NCBI RefSeq assembly: GCF_029836165.1 | Contig: NZ_JAOEBG010000010.1 | Location: 62,001-126,000 of the forward strand | DNA length: 64,000 nucleotides | Direction: 5' to 3' | From: Pseudomonas sp. GD04091 | Lineage (GTDB): Bacteria > Pseudomonadota > Gammaproteobacteria > Pseudomonadales > Pseudomonadaceae | Part shown: positions 1 to 11,910 of the stretch, one piece after another | Layout: every line of letters begins with the position of its first letter | Position numbering within the stretch: position 1 is the stretch's first letter | The notes under the pieces: model-generated | The model's database searches: none | Seen by the model: the letters and a program-made list of their open reading frames with translations, nothing else | Told to the model about the DNA's origin: nothing | Translations under genes and position numbers: made by a program

Positions 1-232
1 ATGGCGCCTTGAGCAGCGACAGCTTGCCCTTGCCGCGCAGGCCGGTGACCTGGATCAGGTGCAGTGGCAGGCCGGCCTGGGGCACCAGTTCGTTCTCGAT
101 GCCGCGCGGGGTGCCCAGCCAGTGCACGCTGTAGCCACGGGCCTGGAACTCGCGGGCGCAGGCCAGGGCCGGGAACACGTGGCCGCCGGTCCCGCCGGCC
201 ATGATCAGGACGTTCTTGCCGTCAGCGCCCAT
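1..232 (-). CDS. murG: MurG, lipid II synthase (N-terminal part, cut by window edge)
   Basis: Undecaprenyl-PP-MurNAc-pentapeptide N-acetylglucosaminyltransferase adds GlcNAc to lipid I to make lipid II on the inner face of the membrane. Only about 77 N-terminal residues are present. They contain the glycine-rich GGTGGH loop near residues 13-18 and the downstream GLRGKG segment typical of MurG. The ATG at 232 lies inside the end of ftsW, an 11-nt overlap, which suggests translational coupling. It is the last gene of the leftward mra cluster visible here; the rest of the protein lies outside the window. The identity is secure from the N-terminal sequence and its place after ftsW. Confidence 0.93.
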   Translation of the reverse strand, partial: MGADGKNVLIMAGGTGGHVFPALACAREFQARGYSVHWLGTPRGIENELVPQAGLPLHLIQVTGLRGKGKLSLLKAP

Positions 233-1436
233 GACTGGTCTCCTCGGCAAAATCGCTTTCCTTGAATTCGTGCTCTTCGCTGCCCAGGTGCGTGCGACTC
301 TCCCATTCGATCCGCAGCAGCAGCCCCACACAGGCGCAGCAGATCACCAGCGAGCTGCCCCCGTAGCTGAGGAAGGGCAAGGTCAGGCCCTTGGTCGGCA
401 GCAGGCCGACGTTCACACCGATGTTGATCAGGAACTGACCGATCCACAGGAATGCCAGGCCAAAGGCCATGTAAGCGGCGAAGAACTGCTTGGCCTTCTC
501 GGCCCACAGGCCGATGTACAGGGCGCGCACGGTAATGAAGACGAACAGCGCGATGGTCAGCAGCGAGCCGATCACGCCGAGCTCTTCGGCCAGCACCGAG
601 AACACGAAGTCGGTGTGCGCTTCGGGCAGGTAGAACTGCTTCTGCACGCTGTTGCCCAGGCCCACGCCCAGCCATTCGCCGCGACCGAAGGCGATCAGCG
701 CCTGGGTCAGCTGGTAGCCGGAGCCGAATTGGTCGGACCACGGGTCGGTGAAGGTGATCAGACGCGCCATCCGGTAAGGCTGCGCCTGGACCAGGACGAC
801 CACCGAGACCACCGCCAGCACTACCATCAGCGAGAAACGGAACAATCCGACACCGCCGAGGAACAGCATCGCCGCGGCCGCCCCCATCATCACCACCGTG
901 GCGCCGAAGTCCGGCTCCATCAGCAGCAGGCCGGCCATCGGCAGCAGTACGATGAACGGCTTGAAGAAGCCCATCCAGCTCTCGCGCACCTCGGTCTGCC
1001 GACGCACCAGGTAGCCGGCCAGGTAGATGACCACGAAGACCTTGGCGATCTCGGAGGGCTGGACGTTGAAGAAACTGAAGCCGATCCAGCGCATCGAGCC
1101 GTTCACTTCGCGACCGATACCCGGCACCAGCACCAGCACCAGCAAGCCGAAGGCACCGAGCAGCATCAAGAAGCCCATGCGCTGCCAGGTGGCGATCGGC
1201 ACCAGCATGGTCATCACCCCGGCGCCGAGCCCGAGGGCGACGTACACCAGGTGGCGGAACATGTGGTACAGCGGGTTGCCCGATTGCACCGCGGCCACTT
1301 CCGAGGACGCCGAAGTGATCATTACCAGGCCCAGGCCGAGCAGCGCCAGGCAGCCGGCCAGCAACGGAAAATCGAGGTCGATGCCACGGCCACTGATCAG
1401 CGGCGACGGGTACGGTTTGAGGATGCCGAAGATCAT
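222..1436 (-). CDS. ftsW: FtsW, septal peptidoglycan glycosyltransferase (SEDS family)
   Basis: FtsW polymerises lipid II into septal glycan together with FtsI. The 404-residue product has about ten hydrophobic segments. It carries the SEDS signatures PSEIAKVF in the middle and [15 protein letters not shown] near the C terminus. The ATG at 1436 overlaps the murD stop codon by four bases (ATGA), and its own end overlaps murG. A charged cytoplasmic tail follows the last membrane segment. Length and motifs are normal for the family. Expression is expected from the upstream mra promoter, as no separate promoter was recognised. Confidence 0.96.
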   Translation of the reverse strand: MIFGILKPYPSPLISGRGIDLDFPLLAGCLALLGLGLVMITSASSEVAAVQSGNPLYHMFRHLVYVALGLGAGVMTMLVPIATWQRMGFLMLLGAFGLLVLVLVPGIGREVNGSMRWIGFSFFNVQPSEIAKVFVVIYLAGYLVRRQTEVRESWMGFFKPFIVLLPMAGLLLMEPDFGATVVMMGAAAAMLFLGGVGLFRFSLMVVLAVVSVVVLVQAQPYRMARLITFTDPWSDQFGSGYQLTQALIAFGRGEWLGVGLGNSVQKQFYLPEAHTDFVFSVLAEELGVIGSLLTIALFVFITVRALYIGLWAEKAKQFFAAYMAFGLAFLWIGQFLINIGVNVGLLPTKGLTLPFLSYGGSSLVICCACVGLLLRIEWESRTHLGSEEHEFKESDFAEETSHGR

Positions 1437-2779
1437 GCCAGCTCCTCCGCCGCCTGGGCGAACAGGCGCCCGCGTTCTTCGAAGTTCCTGAACATGTCGA
1501 GGCTGGCGCAGGCCGGCGACAACAGCACCGCGTCACCTGGCTGGGCCAGTTCGGCACAGCGTTGCACCGCTTCGTCGAGGGTCTGCACGCGCACCAGCGG
1601 CACGGCATCCTTCAGGGTCTCCGCCAGGCGCGCGGCATCACGGCCGAGCAGCACGACGGCGCGGCAATGCTGGGCCACCGGCGCACGCAAGGCCGCGAAG
1701 TCGGCCCCCTTGCCGTCACCACCGGCGATCAGCACCAGCTTGCCTTCGATGTCGGCACCCAGGCCTTCGATGGCGGCCAGCGCGGCCCCGACGTTGGTGG
1801 CCTTGGAGTCGTCGTACCAGTTCACGCCGTTGCGCTCGCGCACCCACTGGCAGCGATGGGCCAGGCCCTTGAATTCGCGCAGGGCCTCGAGCATCGGCGC
1901 GAACGGCAGGCCGGCGGCATGGCCGAGCGCCAGCGCGGCCAGGGCGTTGCTTTGATTGTGGGCGCCACGGATCTTCAGCTCGCGCACCGGCATGAGCGTC
2001 TGGAATTCGAACGCCAGGTATTTCTCGCCATCCACTTCACGCAGGCCGAAGGCCTTGAAGTCTGGCGCGTTGAGGCCGAAGGTCCAGCACGGGCGGCCTT
2101 CGACCGGCAGCGGGCGACTCAACGCGTCCTGACGGTTGACCACCACCTGGCGGGCACCGCGGAAGATCCGGTGCTTGGCCAGGTGGTAGGCCGGCAGGCC
2201 GCTGTAGCGGTCCATATGGTCTTCGCTGATGTTGAGCACGGTGGCCACTTCGGCGTTGAGCTGGTCGGTGGTTTCCAGCTGGAAGCTGGACAGTTCCAGC
2301 ACGTACAGCTCCACGTCATCGGCCAGCAGGTCGAGGGCCGGGGTGCCGAGGTTGCCGCCCACAGCCACACGTTTGCCAGCCTTGACGGCCATCTCGCCGA
2401 CCAGGGTGGTCACAGTGCTCTTGGCATTGGAGCCGCTGATCGCCACGATCGGCGCCTGGGCGTGGCGGGCGAACAGTTCGATGTCGCCGGACAGCTTCAC
2501 GCCTCGCGCCGCCGCCTGCTGCAGGGCAGGCGTGGCCAGCGCCAGGCCCGGGCTGACGTACAGCTCGCTGGCCCGGCACAGGAAGTCGGCGTCCAGCTCA
2601 CCACAGCGCACTTCCACCTGCGGGTATTCACGGCGCAGGGTGTCCAGTTCCGGCGGCTGCTCGCGGGTGTCGGCGACCGCAAAGGCAATGCCCCGGTCCG
2701 CCAGGAAGCGAACCAGGGACATGCCGCTCTTGCCGAGGCCGACAACGATGCGGAATTGGTCGGAAGCGATCAGTGACAC
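1433..2779 (-). CDS. murD: MurD, UDP-MurNAc-L-alanine:D-glutamate ligase
   Basis: This cytoplasmic Mur ligase adds D-glutamate to UDP-MurNAc-L-Ala with ATP. The 448-residue protein has an N-terminal Rossmann-like domain (GLGKSGMS near residues 14-21), an ATP loop of the form SGSNAKST near residue 115, and the C-terminal ligase domain with YDDSKATNVGA. The P-loop has Ala where many Mur ligases have Gly, a variant I associate with pseudomonad MurD rather than a defect. It starts six bases after mraY ends and overlaps ftsW by four bases, so it lies inside the polycistronic mra operon. Confidence 0.96.
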   Translation of the reverse strand: MSLIASDQFRIVVGLGKSGMSLVRFLADRGIAFAVADTREQPPELDTLRREYPQVEVRCGELDADFLCRASELYVSPGLALATPALQQAAARGVKLSGDIELFARHAQAPIVAISGSNAKSTVTTLVGEMAVKAGKRVAVGGNLGTPALDLLADDVELYVLELSSFQLETTDQLNAEVATVLNISEDHMDRYSGLPAYHLAKHRIFRGARQVVVNRQDALSRPLPVEGRPCWTFGLNAPDFKAFGLREVDGEKYLAFEFQTLMPVRELKIRGAHNQSNALAALALGHAAGLPFAPMLEALREFKGLAHRCQWVRERNGVNWYDDSKATNVGAALAAIEGLGADIEGKLVLIAGGDGKGADFAALRAPVAQHCRAVVLLGRDAARLAETLKDAVPLVRVQTLDEAVQRCAELAQPGDAVLLSPACASLDMFRNFEERGRLFAQAAEELA

Positions 2780-2785
2780 GCTCGT

Positions 2786-3868
2786 TTACCTCAGTTTCAG
2801 GGTGGCAAGGCCAATCAGCACCAGAATCACGGTGATGATCCAGAAGCGGACGATCACCCGTGGCTCGGGCCAACCCTTGAGTTCAAAGTGGTGGTGGATC
2901 GGCGCCATGCGGAACACGCGCTTGCCGGTGAGCTTGAACGACGCCACCTGGATGACCACCGACAGGGTCTCCATCACGAACACACCGCCCATGATGAACA
3001 GGACGATTTCCTGGCGAACGATCACCGCGATGGTGCCCAGTGCGGCGCCCAGCGCCAGCGCGCCGACATCGCCCATGAACACCTGTGCCGGATAGGTGTT
3101 GAACCACAGGAAGCCCAGGCCGGCACCGATCAGCGCACCGCAGAACACGATCAGCTCGCCCGCGCCCGGCACGTACGGAATCAGCAGGTATTCGGCGAAT
3201 TTCACGTTGCCCGACAGGTAGCAGAAGATGCCCAGGGCGCCGCCGACCATCACGGTCGGCATGATCGCCAGGCCGTCGAGGCCGTCGGTCAGGTTGACCG
3301 CGTTGCTCGAGCCGACGATGACGAAGTAGGTGAGCACGATGAACCCGGCCCCCAGCGGAATGGCCAGGTCCTTGAGCATCGGGATGATCAGCGTGGTCTC
3401 GACGCTGGTCGGCGCGGTCTTGTACAGGAAGATCGCCGCGGCCAGGCCGAACACCGACTGCCAGAAATACTTCCAGCGGCTCGGCAGGCCACGGGAGTTC
3501 TTCTCGATCACCTTGCGATAGTCGTCGACCCAGCCGATGGCGCCGAACGCCAGGGTGACGATCAGCACCACCCACACGTAGCGGTTGGTCAGGTCGGCCC
3601 ACAGCAGGGTGCTGATGGCGATGGCGGAAAGGATCAGCGCGCCGCCCATGGTCGGCGTGCCGGATTTGGACAGGTGCGATTGCGGGCCGTCGTTGCGCAC
3701 GGCCTGACCGATCTGGCGGATCTGCAGGGTACGGATCATCCACGGGCCCAACCAAAGGGCCAGGGACAACGCGGTCAGCACACCGAGGATCCCGCGCAGG
3801 GACAGGTACTGGAAGACCGCGAAGCCCTTGTGGAACTGTTGCAGATACTCAGCCAACAGCAGCAGCAT
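2786..3868 (-). CDS. mraY: MraY, phospho-MurNAc-pentapeptide translocase
   Basis: MraY transfers phospho-MurNAc-pentapeptide to undecaprenyl phosphate, giving lipid I. The 360-residue product is a polytopic membrane protein of about ten helices. It shows the catalytic [10 protein letters not shown] motif and the cytoplasmic HHHFELKGW loop of the family. I start at the ATG at 3868 ([11 protein letters not shown]). An in-frame upstream Met at 3895 exists but would lie inside murF, and the normal MraY length matches the shorter form. Its start overlaps the murF stop by one base (TAATG-type junction). Confidence 0.96.
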   Translation of the reverse strand: MLLLLAEYLQQFHKGFAVFQYLSLRGILGVLTALSLALWLGPWMIRTLQIRQIGQAVRNDGPQSHLSKSGTPTMGGALILSAIAISTLLWADLTNRYVWVVLIVTLAFGAIGWVDDYRKVIEKNSRGLPSRWKYFWQSVFGLAAAIFLYKTAPTSVETTLIIPMLKDLAIPLGAGFIVLTYFVIVGSSNAVNLTDGLDGLAIMPTVMVGGALGIFCYLSGNVKFAEYLLIPYVPGAGELIVFCGALIGAGLGFLWFNTYPAQVFMGDVGALALGAALGTIAVIVRQEIVLFIMGGVFVMETLSVVIQVASFKLTGKRVFRMAPIHHHFELKGWPEPRVIVRFWIITVILVLIGLATLKLR

Positions 3869-5235
3869 TAATGTTTCTCCCCGCTGGCACCGCACAATGC
3901 GGCCACGACGTTTTCCATCGCAGCGCTGCGCGAGCCCTTGATCAAGATAGTGGTATCGCTGGCTGTCTCGGCACGAACAGCATCGATCAGCTCAGCTTGA
4001 GTAGCGAAATGGCGGCCATTGGCACCGAACGCCTTGACCGCATGGGCCATGTTGGTACCTACCGCGTACAGGGCGTCGACCTTGCCGCGGGCGTAATCAC
4101 CCACCTGGCGGTGGCCATCCTCGGCCCATTGCCCCAGTTCGCCGATATCCCCGAGCACCAGGACGGTGCGTCCGGAAAAGCCGGCGAGTATATCAATGGC
4201 GGCGCACATCGAGGTGGGATTTGCGTTGTAGCTGTCGTCGATCACCCGTACGCCGTTCGGCGCAATCTGGGCCACGGTGCGGCCCTTGACCGGTTGCACG
4301 GCGCCCAGGCCGGCGGCGATGCCATTCAGGCTCAGACCAACGGCGTGGGCGGCGGCGGCGGCGGCCAGGGCGTTGCTGACGTTATGGGTACCGAGCAGGT
4401 TCAGCTGCACCGGGACGCTGCCGTCCGGCCCACGCAGGGTGAACGACGGACAGCCCCGGGCATCACGACCGATGTCGCTGGCGTAGAAGTCTGCCTGCGG
4501 ATTATCCAGGGCGAAGCTGAAAATACGGTGATCGCCCGCACGCTTGCGCCAGATGTCGAATGCCTTGTCGGCCAGGTTGAGGACGGCCACACCGCCCTCG
4601 CCCAGACCTTCGAGGATCTCGCCCTTGGCTTCGACGATCTTCTCCGGGCCACCGAACTCGCCCACATGGGCGGTGCCGGCGTTGTTGATGATGACCACCT
4701 GTGGCTGGGTGAGGCCAACGGTATAGCGGATCTCGCCGATGCGCGAGGCGCCCAGCTCGATCACCGCGGCACTGTGCTCGGGCGCGATTTCCAGCAGGGT
4801 CAGCGGCGCGCCGAGGTCATTGTTCAGGTTGCCACGGGTGGCGTGCACCGCTCCTCGAGTACGCAGGATGGCGGCCAGCATCTCCTTGACCGTCGTCTTG
4901 CCGCTGGAGCCTGTAATGGCGACGACCGGCTTGTCGAAATAGGCGCGGTTGAGGGCGCCGAGCTGACCAAGGGCTACGCGGCAGTCAGCCACCACCAGCT
5001 GCGGCAGGTCGACATCGGCGACTTCGCGCTCGACCAGGGCCGCGACAGCGCCCTTGGCCTGGACATCGGCCAGATAGTTATGGCCATCGAAACGCGGGCC
5101 GGTCAGGGCGACGAACAACTGGCCAGGTGCGACCGTGCGGCTGTCGATGCTGACGCCGGTGAAGCTTGCGTCGGCGCCGACCTGGCGCGCGTTCAGCACG
5201 TGGGTCAGCTGGCTGAGTGTCATGGGCTTAAACAT
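3868..5235 (-). CDS. murF: MurF, UDP-MurNAc-tripeptide:D-Ala-D-Ala ligase
   Basis: MurF adds the D-Ala-D-Ala dipeptide to complete the stem peptide precursor in the cytoplasm. The 455-residue protein shows the ATP-binding ITGSSGKTT loop near residue 110 and the [11 protein letters not shown] segment of the C-terminal half. I chose the ATG at 5235 (MFKPMTLSQ) because it follows a GGGAGG ribosome-binding site at good spacing; an ORF reading upstream to 5325 has no support. The start overlaps the end of murE by eight bases, as is usual in this cluster. Confidence 0.95.
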   Translation of the reverse strand: MFKPMTLSQLTHVLNARQVGADASFTGVSIDSRTVAPGQLFVALTGPRFDGHNYLADVQAKGAVAALVEREVADVDLPQLVVADCRVALGQLGALNRAYFDKPVVAITGSSGKTTVKEMLAAILRTRGAVHATRGNLNNDLGAPLTLLEIAPEHSAAVIELGASRIGEIRYTVGLTQPQVVIINNAGTAHVGEFGGPEKIVEAKGEILEGLGEGGVAVLNLADKAFDIWRKRAGDHRIFSFALDNPQADFYASDIGRDARGCPSFTLRGPDGSVPVQLNLLGTHNVSNALAAAAAAHAVGLSLNGIAAGLGAVQPVKGRTVAQIAPNGVRVIDDSYNANPTSMCAAIDILAGFSGRTVLVLGDIGELGQWAEDGHRQVGDYARGKVDALYAVGTNMAHAVKAFGANGRHFATQAELIDAVRAETASDTTILIKGSRSAAMENVVAALCGASGEKH

Positions 5236-6690
5236 GTGGCGCCTCCCAGGCTGCAAGTGCCTTGTCGGCTTCCACCAGATCGGAGAACTCATGGCGTTCG
5301 CCATTGATCTCCTGATAATCCTCATGCCCCTTGCCGGCCAGGACGATCACATCGTCGGCGCCGGCGCCGGCGATCAGGCGGGCGATGGCCTCGCCGCGTC
5401 CGGCAACGAACTCGACGGCTGCCGGCTTGGCGAAGCCAGGGCGGATATCGTCGAAGATGCGCAGCGGGTCCTCGGTGCGGGGATTGTCGTCGGTGACCAG
5501 TACACGGTCGGCCAGGCGCTCGGCCACTTCGGCCATCAGCGGGCGCTTGCCGGCATCACGGTCGCCGCCGCAACCGAACAGGCACAGCAGCTTGCCATGG
5601 GCATGGGGGCGCAGGGCTTCGAGGACCTTTTCCAGGGCGTCCGGGGTGTGGGCGTAGTCGACCACCACCAACGGCTTGTCGCCGCCACCCAGGCGTTGCA
5701 TGCGGCCGACCGGCCCCTGCAGCTGCGAGGTGACCTTGAGAATCTCGTCCAACGGGTAATCCAGTGCCAGCAGGGTGGCCACCGCCGCCAGCATGTTGCT
5801 CAGGTTGAAACGGCCCAGCAGACGACTGCGCAGCACATGCTCGCCCTGCGGGGTGACGATCACGGCGCGTACGCCATCGTCATTGAACGTGGCCTGCTTG
5901 CAGAACAGCGTCGCCGCCGAGTCCTGCAGGCTGTAGCTGATCAGGCGCGACTGGGCAGGGGACGCGGCCAGACGGCGACCGAAATCGTCGTCCAGGTTGA
6001 CCACCCGGGCGCGCAGGCTCGGCCAGGCGAACAGCTTGGCCTTGGCGGCCTCATAGGCCTCCATGCTGCCGTGGTAGTCCAGGTGGTCGCGGGACAGGTT
6101 GGTCATCACCGCGATATCGAAGTCCAGGGCGGCGACCCGGCCTTGCTCGAGCGCGTGGGAGGAGACTTCCATGGCCACGGCCTTGGCCCCGCCCTTCTTC
6201 AGGTCGTTCAAGGTCGACTGCACGGCGATCGGGTCCGGCGTGGTCAGGCGCCCGCTCTGCAGTTCACCGTAGAAGCCGGTGCCCAGCGTGCCGATCAGGC
6301 CGCAGCGCTTGCCCAGGGTGTCGAGGGCCTGGGCCAGCAGTTGCGTCACGCTGGTCTTGCCGTTGGTGCCAGTCACGCCGACCAGTTCGAGTTGACGGCT
6401 AGGCTCGCCATAGAAGCGCCCGGCAATCTGCGACAGCTGGCCGATCAGGCCCTTGACCGGAATCAGCGGCACGTCGGTGAGCGGCAGCACGCTGGCGCCC
6501 TGCTCTTCGTAGGCCACAGCGGCGGCGCCACGGGCCAGGGCGTCGGCGATATGCGCACGGCCATCGACCTTGGCGCCCGGCACGGCCAGGAACAGATCGC
6601 CCGGGCGTACGGCACGACTGTCCAGCGTCAACTCGCGGATCAGCGGATCGCGGCTGGCATGGGCGAACAGCTTGCTCAATGGCATCGTCA

Positions 6691-6691
<1 letters not shown>
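5228..6691 (-). CDS. murE: MurE, UDP-MurNAc-dipeptide:meso-diaminopimelate ligase
   Basis: MurE adds meso-diaminopimelate, the cross-linking residue, to UDP-MurNAc-L-Ala-D-Glu. The 487-residue protein has the P-loop VTGTNGKTS near residue 110 and the DNPRTED motif, whose DNPR core marks meso-DAP rather than lysine specificity. The start region reads TTG-ATG-ACG-ATG; I use the ATG at 6691, which overlaps the ftsI TGA stop by one base, but the ATG at 6685 is possible. It sits between ftsI and murF with overlaps at both ends. Confidence 0.95.
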
Positions 6692-8710
<2,019 letters not shown>

Positions 8711-8714
<4 letters not shown>

Positions 8715-9658
8715 CGCAACTTCTCCGCCACCCGCATCACGGCGCTGCGCGCCCGCGGGTTGGCCTTGAGCTCGGCTTCGGAGGCGAACTGCGCCTTGCC
8801 GATGAGCTTGATCTTCGGCTCGAAGACCTTGTGCTGCACCGGCAGGTTGCGTGGCAGATTATCCTGCTCGCCCTTGGCCAGCTTGCGCATGAACAGCTTG
8901 ACGATGCGATCTTCGAGGGAGTGGAAGCTGATCACCGCCAGGCGACCGCCAACCTCCAGGGCATCGATCGCAGCCTCGAGGCCGGCCTCCAGATCGCCCA
9001 GTTCGTTGTTGACATGGATGCGCAGCCCCTGGAACGCGCGGGTGGCCGGGTTCTTGCCTTTTTCCCAGGCCGGGTTGGCGACCTTGAGCACTTCGGCGAG
9101 GTCACCGGTACGGGTGAAGGGCTGCTGCTCGCGACGCTGCACCACGGCACGGGCCATGCGCTTGGCGAAGCGCTCTTCGCCGTATTCCTTGAAGACACGG
9201 GCGATTTCTTCTTCCGGCGCAGTGGCGATGAACTCGGCGGCACTGATGCCCTGCCCTGGGTTCATGCGCATGTCCAGCGGGCCGTCGTTCAGGAAGCTGA
9301 AGCCACGTTCCGGGTCGTCCAGCTGCGGCGAGGACACCCCCAGATCGAGCAGGATGCCGCTGACCTGGCCGTCAAGGCCGCGCTCGGCGACTTCCGCGCC
9401 CAGTTCGGCAAAGCTGCGCTGCACAATGACAAAGCGGCCGTCTTCGGCCGCCAGCGCTTGCCCCGTGGCAATCGCCTGTGGATCTTTGTCGAACCCCAGC
9501 AACCGCCCCTGCGGCCCGAGCTTGCTGAGGATGAGGCGACTATGGCCGCCGCGCCCGAAGGTGCCGTCCAGATAGCAACCGTCGGCGCGCAGGGCCAATG
9601 CCTCGACAGCTTCGTCGAGCAGGACGGTGATGTGGTTGAAGCCGCTATCTATGGTCAC
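8711..9658 (-). CDS. rsmH: RsmH, 16S rRNA C1402 N4-methyltransferase
   Basis: RsmH (formerly MraW) methylates N4 of C1402 in the ribosomal P site using S-adenosylmethionine. The 315-residue protein begins with [13 protein letters not shown] and has the SAM-binding [10 protein letters not shown] motif near residues 31-40. [10 protein letters not shown] and the Arg/Lys-rich C terminus are also typical. The ATG at 9658 overlaps the mraZ stop by four bases and its end overlaps ftsL by four bases. RsmI, which methylates the ribose of the same nucleotide, is encoded only 1.2 kb further on. Confidence 0.96.
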
Positions 9659-10110
9659 AGGATCAGGTCACGCAAGTCATCGGGCATGGCGCCCGGTTGT
9701 TGAATAGCTGCAAGGTCGGCTGCCGAAACCGCGTTCCAGGCATCCTCATCCCACAGCTGGAATTTGTTCAGCTGCCCCACCAGCATCGCCTTCTTGTCGA
9801 GCTTGGCGTATTCACGCAGGCGGGGTGGCACCAGGAAACGCCCACTGCCATCGAGCTCCAGGTCAACCGCATTACCGATCAGCAGACGCTGCAGGCGACG
9901 GTTTTCCTCACGCAACGATGGCAAGGCACGCAACTTGGCTTCTATCTGTTCCCACTCATCGAGGGGATAAACACACAAGCAGGGATCAACGGCGTCGATG
10001 GTCACGATCAACTGGCCATTGCAACGCGAATCGAGCTCGTCACGGTACCGGCTCGGCATGGCGAGACGGCCCTTTGCATCGAGGCTGACGGCGTTGGCTC
10101 CGCGAAACAC
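9655..10110 (-). CDS. mraZ: MraZ, transcriptional repressor of the mra cluster
   Basis: MraZ is a ring-forming AbrB-like DNA-binding protein that represses its own operon. The 151-residue product has two SpoVT/AbrB repeats; the motif [16 protein letters not shown] near the N terminus is repeated as [16 protein letters not shown] in the second half. I use the GTG start at 10110 (FRGANAVS). A longer reading from an ATG at 10128 would place the ribosome-binding-like TGGGGA inside the gene and give an atypical N terminus. It is the first gene of the cluster, about 70 nt downstream of the promoter and its GTGG boxes. Confidence 0.94.
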   Translation of the reverse strand: MFRGANAVSLDAKGRLAMPSRYRDELDSRCNGQLIVTIDAVDPCLCVYPLDEWEQIEAKLRALPSLREENRRLQRLLIGNAVDLELDGSGRFLVPPRLREYAKLDKKAMLVGQLNKFQLWDEDAWNAVSAADLAAIQQPGAMPDDLRDLIL

Positions 10111-10152
10111 GGCTGCGATTCCCCACAATGTTAGCGTTTTTGTGCCAGAAAA

Positions 10153-10177
10153 CCCACTTCATCCCACTTTCTGCCAC
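10153..10177 (-). promoter_or_regulatory. Putative MraZ operator: three GTGG boxes at 10-nt period
   Basis: On the minus strand the sequence carries GTGGC, GTGGG and GTGGG, each separated by five bases, so the repeats recur every 10 nt. This matches the known MraZ recognition pattern (TGGG-type repeats with five-base spacers). The boxes lie directly downstream of the promoter start point and upstream of mraZ, so bound MraZ would block initiation or early elongation. Confidence 0.8.
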
Positions 10178-10185
10178 TTGCGCAC

Positions 10186-10215
10186 ACTATAGGAATCCGC
10201 CCGCCACACCGTCAA
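10186..10215 (-). promoter_or_regulatory. mra cluster promoter (sigma70 type)
   Basis: Read on the minus strand, TTGACG (10210-10215) and TATAGT (10186-10191) are separated by 18 bases, close to the consensus. Transcription would start near 10179, just before the MraZ boxes, giving a leader of about 70 nt ahead of the mraZ GTG. No other strong promoter was seen in the ten-gene cluster. Confidence 0.75.
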
Positions 10216-10421
10216 GGCACGTTCATAAGGAAATCCCTTACAGGACGGAGATTTAGCGCAACAAAGGAAGATGGAAGGATTAACGGAGAGAAAAAATGAC
10301 GGGAAAAATCAAATACACTCAAGCGGATAGAGTGCGGAGTTAAAGTAATTTATTAAGAGTAAGAATTTTTCGGTATTACCAGGACGCATCTGCTATCGAA
10401 TCAAGCAGGGAGGGAAGAGGT
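10216..10421. other. AT-rich spacer between rnpB and the mra promoter
   Basis: About 200 bases with no plausible gene. The part from 10260 to 10380 is clearly AT-richer than its surroundings, with runs such as TAATTTATTAAG. A short inverted repeat (CTGCT 10390-10394, AGCAG 10404-10408) follows the rnpB 3' end but has no U-run, so it is not a convincing terminator. AT-richness upstream of the mra promoter could act as an UP element. Confidence 0.5.
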
Positions 10422-10782
10422 GGAGAGTCGATCTGTAAGCCGGGTTTTGTCGAGGACAGTCATTCCTCTACGACGGCCATCACTGGACGCCTCTAGCAAC
10501 CTACCCGGTTCCGACGCGGGCCACGCCATATGGAACCCTATTTGGTCTTGCTCCGAGTGGGGTTTACCTAGCCACGGACTGTTGCCAGCCGTGCGGTGCG
10601 CTCTTACCGCACCTTTTCACCCTTACCGGCACCGAAGTGCTTAGGCGGTTGTTTTCTGTGGCACTTTCCGTAGGCTCGCGCCTCCCAGGCGTTACCTGGC
10701 ACTCTGCCCTATGGAGCCCGGACTTTCCTCCCCCGCCTCTTGCGGAACAAAAGACGGCAGCGACTGTCCGATCGACTCTCCG
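10422..10782 (-). ncRNA. rnpB: RNase P RNA (M1 RNA), bacterial type A
   Basis: Catalytic RNA of ribonuclease P, which matures tRNA 5' ends. The minus strand contains the universal segments GAGGAAAGTCCGGGCTCC, the AGGGTGAAA...GGTGCGGTAAGAG block and GACAAAACCCGGCTTA near the 3' end. The two ends, GAGAGTCGATC and GATCGACTCTC, pair to form helix P1. Length is about 360 nt, normal for gammaproteobacteria. Boundaries are set by P1 and the promoter and may be off by a few bases. Confidence 0.95.
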
Positions 10783-10788
10783 CCGCCA

Positions 10789-10817
10789 AGGTTACCGGTA
10801 GCGGCGCTCGAGAACAA
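10789..10817 (-). promoter_or_regulatory. rnpB promoter
   Basis: On the minus strand TTGTTC (10812-10817) and TAACCT (10789-10794) are spaced by exactly 17 bases. The expected start, six to seven bases downstream, coincides with the predicted 5' end of RNase P RNA at about 10782. Confidence 0.6.
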
Positions 10818-10846
10818 GCGAGACGACAACTAATATCACTACGCCA

Positions 10847-11731
10847 TTAGTTGGATTTCTGTTTTTCCAGCGCCAGCTGATAGAGCAGATTCTTGCGCAC
10901 ACCCGTGATCTCGGCAGCCAGCGCCGCGGCTTTTTTCAGCGGCAGCTCGGCCAGCAGCAAGTCGAGTACCCGCTGCGCTTCGGCGCTGATGGCCTGCTCA
11001 CCTTCCGGCGCACTCCAGCCGGCCACCAGCACCACGCACTCACCGCGCTGCTGGTTGCTGTCGCCTTGCACGAACCCGCGCAGCTCTGCCAACGGCAAGC
11101 CCTTGAGGGTCTCGAACGTCTTGGTGATCTCACGCGCCAGAACTGCCGGACGCTCACCACCGAACACCGCCTCCATATCTTCCAGGCACTCCAGGATGCG
11201 GTGCGGCGCCTCGTAGAAGATCAACGTACGCGGCTCTTCCTTGACTTGCTCCAGGCGCGCCCGCCGCCCTGCGGCCTTGGCCGGCAGAAAGCCTTCGAAG
11301 ATGAAACGGTCCGACGGCAGGCCCGCCGCCGACAAGGCGGCAATCAACGCGCAAGCGCCCGGCACGGGCACCACCTGCACGCCTGCGGCACGCGCCTGAC
11401 GCACCAGGTGATAACCCGGATCGGAGATCAAGGGCGTGCCGGCGTCGGACACCAGCGCCACGTCGTCCCCCGCCAGCAGCCGGGTGATGAAGCGCCCACC
11501 TTCGTCGCGCTCGTTATGCTCATGGCAGGCCGCCAGCGGCGTGTCGATGCCAAAGTGCTGCAGCAGGCGCACCGAATGCCGAGTATCCTCCGCGGCGATC
11601 AGGCTCGCGTCGGCGAGCACCTTGAGCGCCCGAGCACTCATGTCGTCGAGGTTGCCGATGGGCGTGGCGACGACATAAAGCTTGCCCAACGTGGATTTCG
11701 AAACCCCTGCAACATCAGTCACTGCGCGCAC
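10847..11731 (-). CDS. rsmI: RsmI, 16S rRNA C1402 ribose 2'-O-methyltransferase
   Basis: RsmI is a tetrapyrrole-methylase-fold enzyme that methylates the 2'-OH of C1402 of 16S rRNA. The protein (294 residues or slightly fewer) shows [15 protein letters not shown], the AEDTRHS segment, [12 protein letters not shown] and the [15 protein letters not shown] loop, all hallmarks of RsmI. Both candidate starts are GTG (11731 and 11722); a GGAAAG ribosome-binding site fits the first better, while an AGG fits the second. It is transcribed toward rnpB and diverges from lpoA. In E. coli the same pair, rsmI and lpoA, is also divergent. Confidence 0.94.
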   Translation of the reverse strand: MRAVTDVAGVSKSTLGKLYVVATPIGNLDDMSARALKVLADASLIAAEDTRHSVRLLQHFGIDTPLAACHEHNERDEGGRFITRLLAGDDVALVSDAGTPLISDPGYHLVRQARAAGVQVVPVPGACALIAALSAAGLPSDRFIFEGFLPAKAAGRRARLEQVKEEPRTLIFYEAPHRILECLEDMEAVFGGERPAVLAREITKTFETLKGLPLAELRGFVQGDSNQQRGECVVLVAGWSAPEGEQAISAEAQRVLDLLLAELPLKKAAALAAEITGVRKNLLYQLALEKQKSN

Positions 11732-11910
11732 CTGCTTTCCGGATCAAAGGCCGCCATTGTAGCCCGAGCACCTGCAACAGGGCGCAAAGAACTTCCACGG
11801 TGCCCTCCACTCGGCCATCTATAGTGAAGGTTCGTTGTCGGCAAGATCGCACCACGCGCGGCGCTTGGGTACAATTGCCGGCCAACTTGATCGAGTAACA
11901 GGACCTTTAC

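Noticed and set aside
201..1955. Plus-strand open frame of 584 codons opposite ftsW and murD
   Set aside because: Gln/His-rich low-complexity translation, opposite two certain genes.
10111..10128. Alternative ATG start of mraZ, adding six residues
   Set aside because: The extension would cover the ribosome-binding-like TGGGGA; family N termini begin at FRGAN, matching the GTG at 10110.
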